A DNA stretch of 64,000 nucleotides, taken from the NCBI RefSeq assembly GCF_000620805.1, contig NZ_KK211187.1, forward strand, positions 2,032,398 through 2,096,397. Direction: 5' to 3'. The translations under genes were made by a program, and so were the position numbers. Below are positions 63,523-64,000 of this stretch, one piece after another. The notes under the pieces are model-generated. The model was not told the DNA's origin, searched no databases, and was given only the letters and a program-made list of their open reading frames with translations. The number at the start of each line of letters is the position of its first letter. Position 1 is the stretch's first letter. Source of the DNA: Exiguobacterium undae DSM 14481. Lineage in GTDB: Bacteria; Bacillota; Bacilli; Exiguobacteriales; Exiguobacteriaceae.

Positions 63523-64000
63523 TCAGATGCTGACTCCGAACTGACGCGCGACATGAATTGCTGATGTCGTCGCACCAATCGTTCCGGCTCCCGGAAAAAC
63601 TGTATCCCCGATGATGTAAAGACCGGGGACACCGGTCCGAAACGAAGCCGCCCGGAACAGACTGGTCGACGGCAGCTGGGGATAACCTCCGACACCGCCG
63701 TCCGGACGCGATGTATAGCGGACCCAGGCACCCGGTCCTCCCGGATGCCGCTCGATCGCATGCTCCCGAAATCCGGGAAACTCGCGCTCAAGAATCGTCT
63801 CGAACTTGTCCTGCATCGAGGCAATTTGTTGAGCATAACGCTCTTTGTCCTTGCGTTCGAACTGACCAAGCGGAATGTGACAGGACATCGTCAACGTCCG
63901 GCATCCTGCGGGTGCCCGGTTCAGATCGCCTGCTTGCGACAAGGAAATGAAGGCATGACCGGATGGAAGGATCGGATCGTGAATTTGGCGAAAAGCCAAA
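63523..64000 (-). CDS. carotenoid desaturase/isomerase-like FAD oxidoreductase (C-terminal part)
   Basis: About 159 codons of the 3' end; the reading frame runs off the right edge, so the start and the N-terminal FAD site are outside. The last ~35 residues (LYIIGDTVFPGAGTIGATTS) have the C-terminal FAD-binding pattern of the phytoene desaturase/CrtISO/CrtN group, and HAFISLS..GDLNRAPAG fits that group. A role in the pigment pathway is probable, but the exact step cannot be told from this part. A strong terminator follows. Confidence 0.72.
   Translation of the reverse strand, partial: LAFRQIHDPILPSGHAFISLSQAGDLNRAPAGCRTLTMSCHIPLGQFERKDKERYAQQIASMQDKFETILEREFPGFREHAIERHPGGPGAWVRYTSRPDGGVGGYPQLPSTSLFRAASFRTGVPGLYIIGDTVFPGAGTIGATTSAIHVARQFGVSI

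Overview
The window looks like chromosomal DNA of a low-to-moderate GC Firmicute of the order Bacillales, most probably an Exiguobacterium-like, non-spore-forming genus. The evidence is gene order: lexA/yneA-yneB-ynzC-tkt-yneF, miaA-hfq ... hflX-ynbB-glnR-glnA and ricA(ymcA)-mutS-mutL are Bacillus arrangements, but the sporulation genes found inside these blocks in Bacillus subtilis (cotE between ymcA and mutS, spoVK and neighbours between hfq and hflX) are missing. Strong AGGAGG-type ribosome sites, frequent TTG/GTG starts and U-tailed hairpin terminators after most operons fit. No rRNA, tRNA, CRISPR array, insertion sequence or prophage was seen; the region is core and light-accessory chromosome. 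The genus is inferred, not proven.

Layout. 1-6.4 kb: the end of a heterodimer-type ABC exporter, UPF0154 protein, transketolase, and the SOS block (ynzC, yneB recombinase-like, yneA division inhibitor, divergent lexA with three LexA boxes). 6.4-13.2 kb: a DUF2227 membrane protein, glycerol uptake and kinase (glpFK, with a cre site), convergent PTS-dependent dihydroxyacetone kinase (dhaKLM), azlCD amino-acid exporter and a yjdI/yjdJ pair. 13.2-20.3 kb: nitrogen regulation (glnRA with GlnR boxes), ynbB, hflX, a degenerate tyrosine-recombinase-like gene, hfq, miaA and an unlisted 30-residue ORF. 20.4-20.6 kb: a candidate small RNA with its own promoter and four hairpins. 20.6-31 kb: two-gene ABC transporter, SGNH hydrolase, DoxX protein, HtrA protease, orphan lysine/ornithine N-hydroxylase, an unknown protein, an MsbA-like ABC exporter, and a four-SH3 NlpC/P60 wall hydrolase.

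31-37.2 kb: an XRE/TPR regulator divergent from an MFS transporter with paired palindromic operators, luciferase-like monooxygenase, general-stress flavin-binding protein, CDF cation transporter, alkyltransferase-like repair protein and a MazG-like protein. 37.2-45.1 kb: phenylalanine hydroxylase behind a T-box leader (tyrosine specifier inferred), aromatic-acid exporter, fructose operon fruRKA and a fumarylacetoacetate-hydrolase-family enzyme. 45.2-51.7 kb: SulP anion transporter, TetR regulator divergent from a DHA2 multidrug exporter, anaerobic ribonucleotide reductase nrdDG. 51.9-64 kb: orphan sensor kinase, TmrB-like protein lacking the C-terminal tail, lrgAB, mutSL, ricA, AlkA-like glycosylase, DUF445 protein, a small unknown and the 3' end of a carotenoid-desaturase-like oxidoreductase.

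The genes connect in a few clear themes: carbon use under CcpA control (glpFK, dhaKLM, fru), nitrogen control (GlnR), DNA damage and repair (LexA, YneA, ATL, AlkA, MutSL), and tyrosine supply (T-box plus hydroxylase). The most unusual items are the candidate sRNA at 20.4 kb, the recombinase-like gene with half of its catalytic residues replaced, the three-box SOS switch, and a start codon placed directly behind the lexA terminator.
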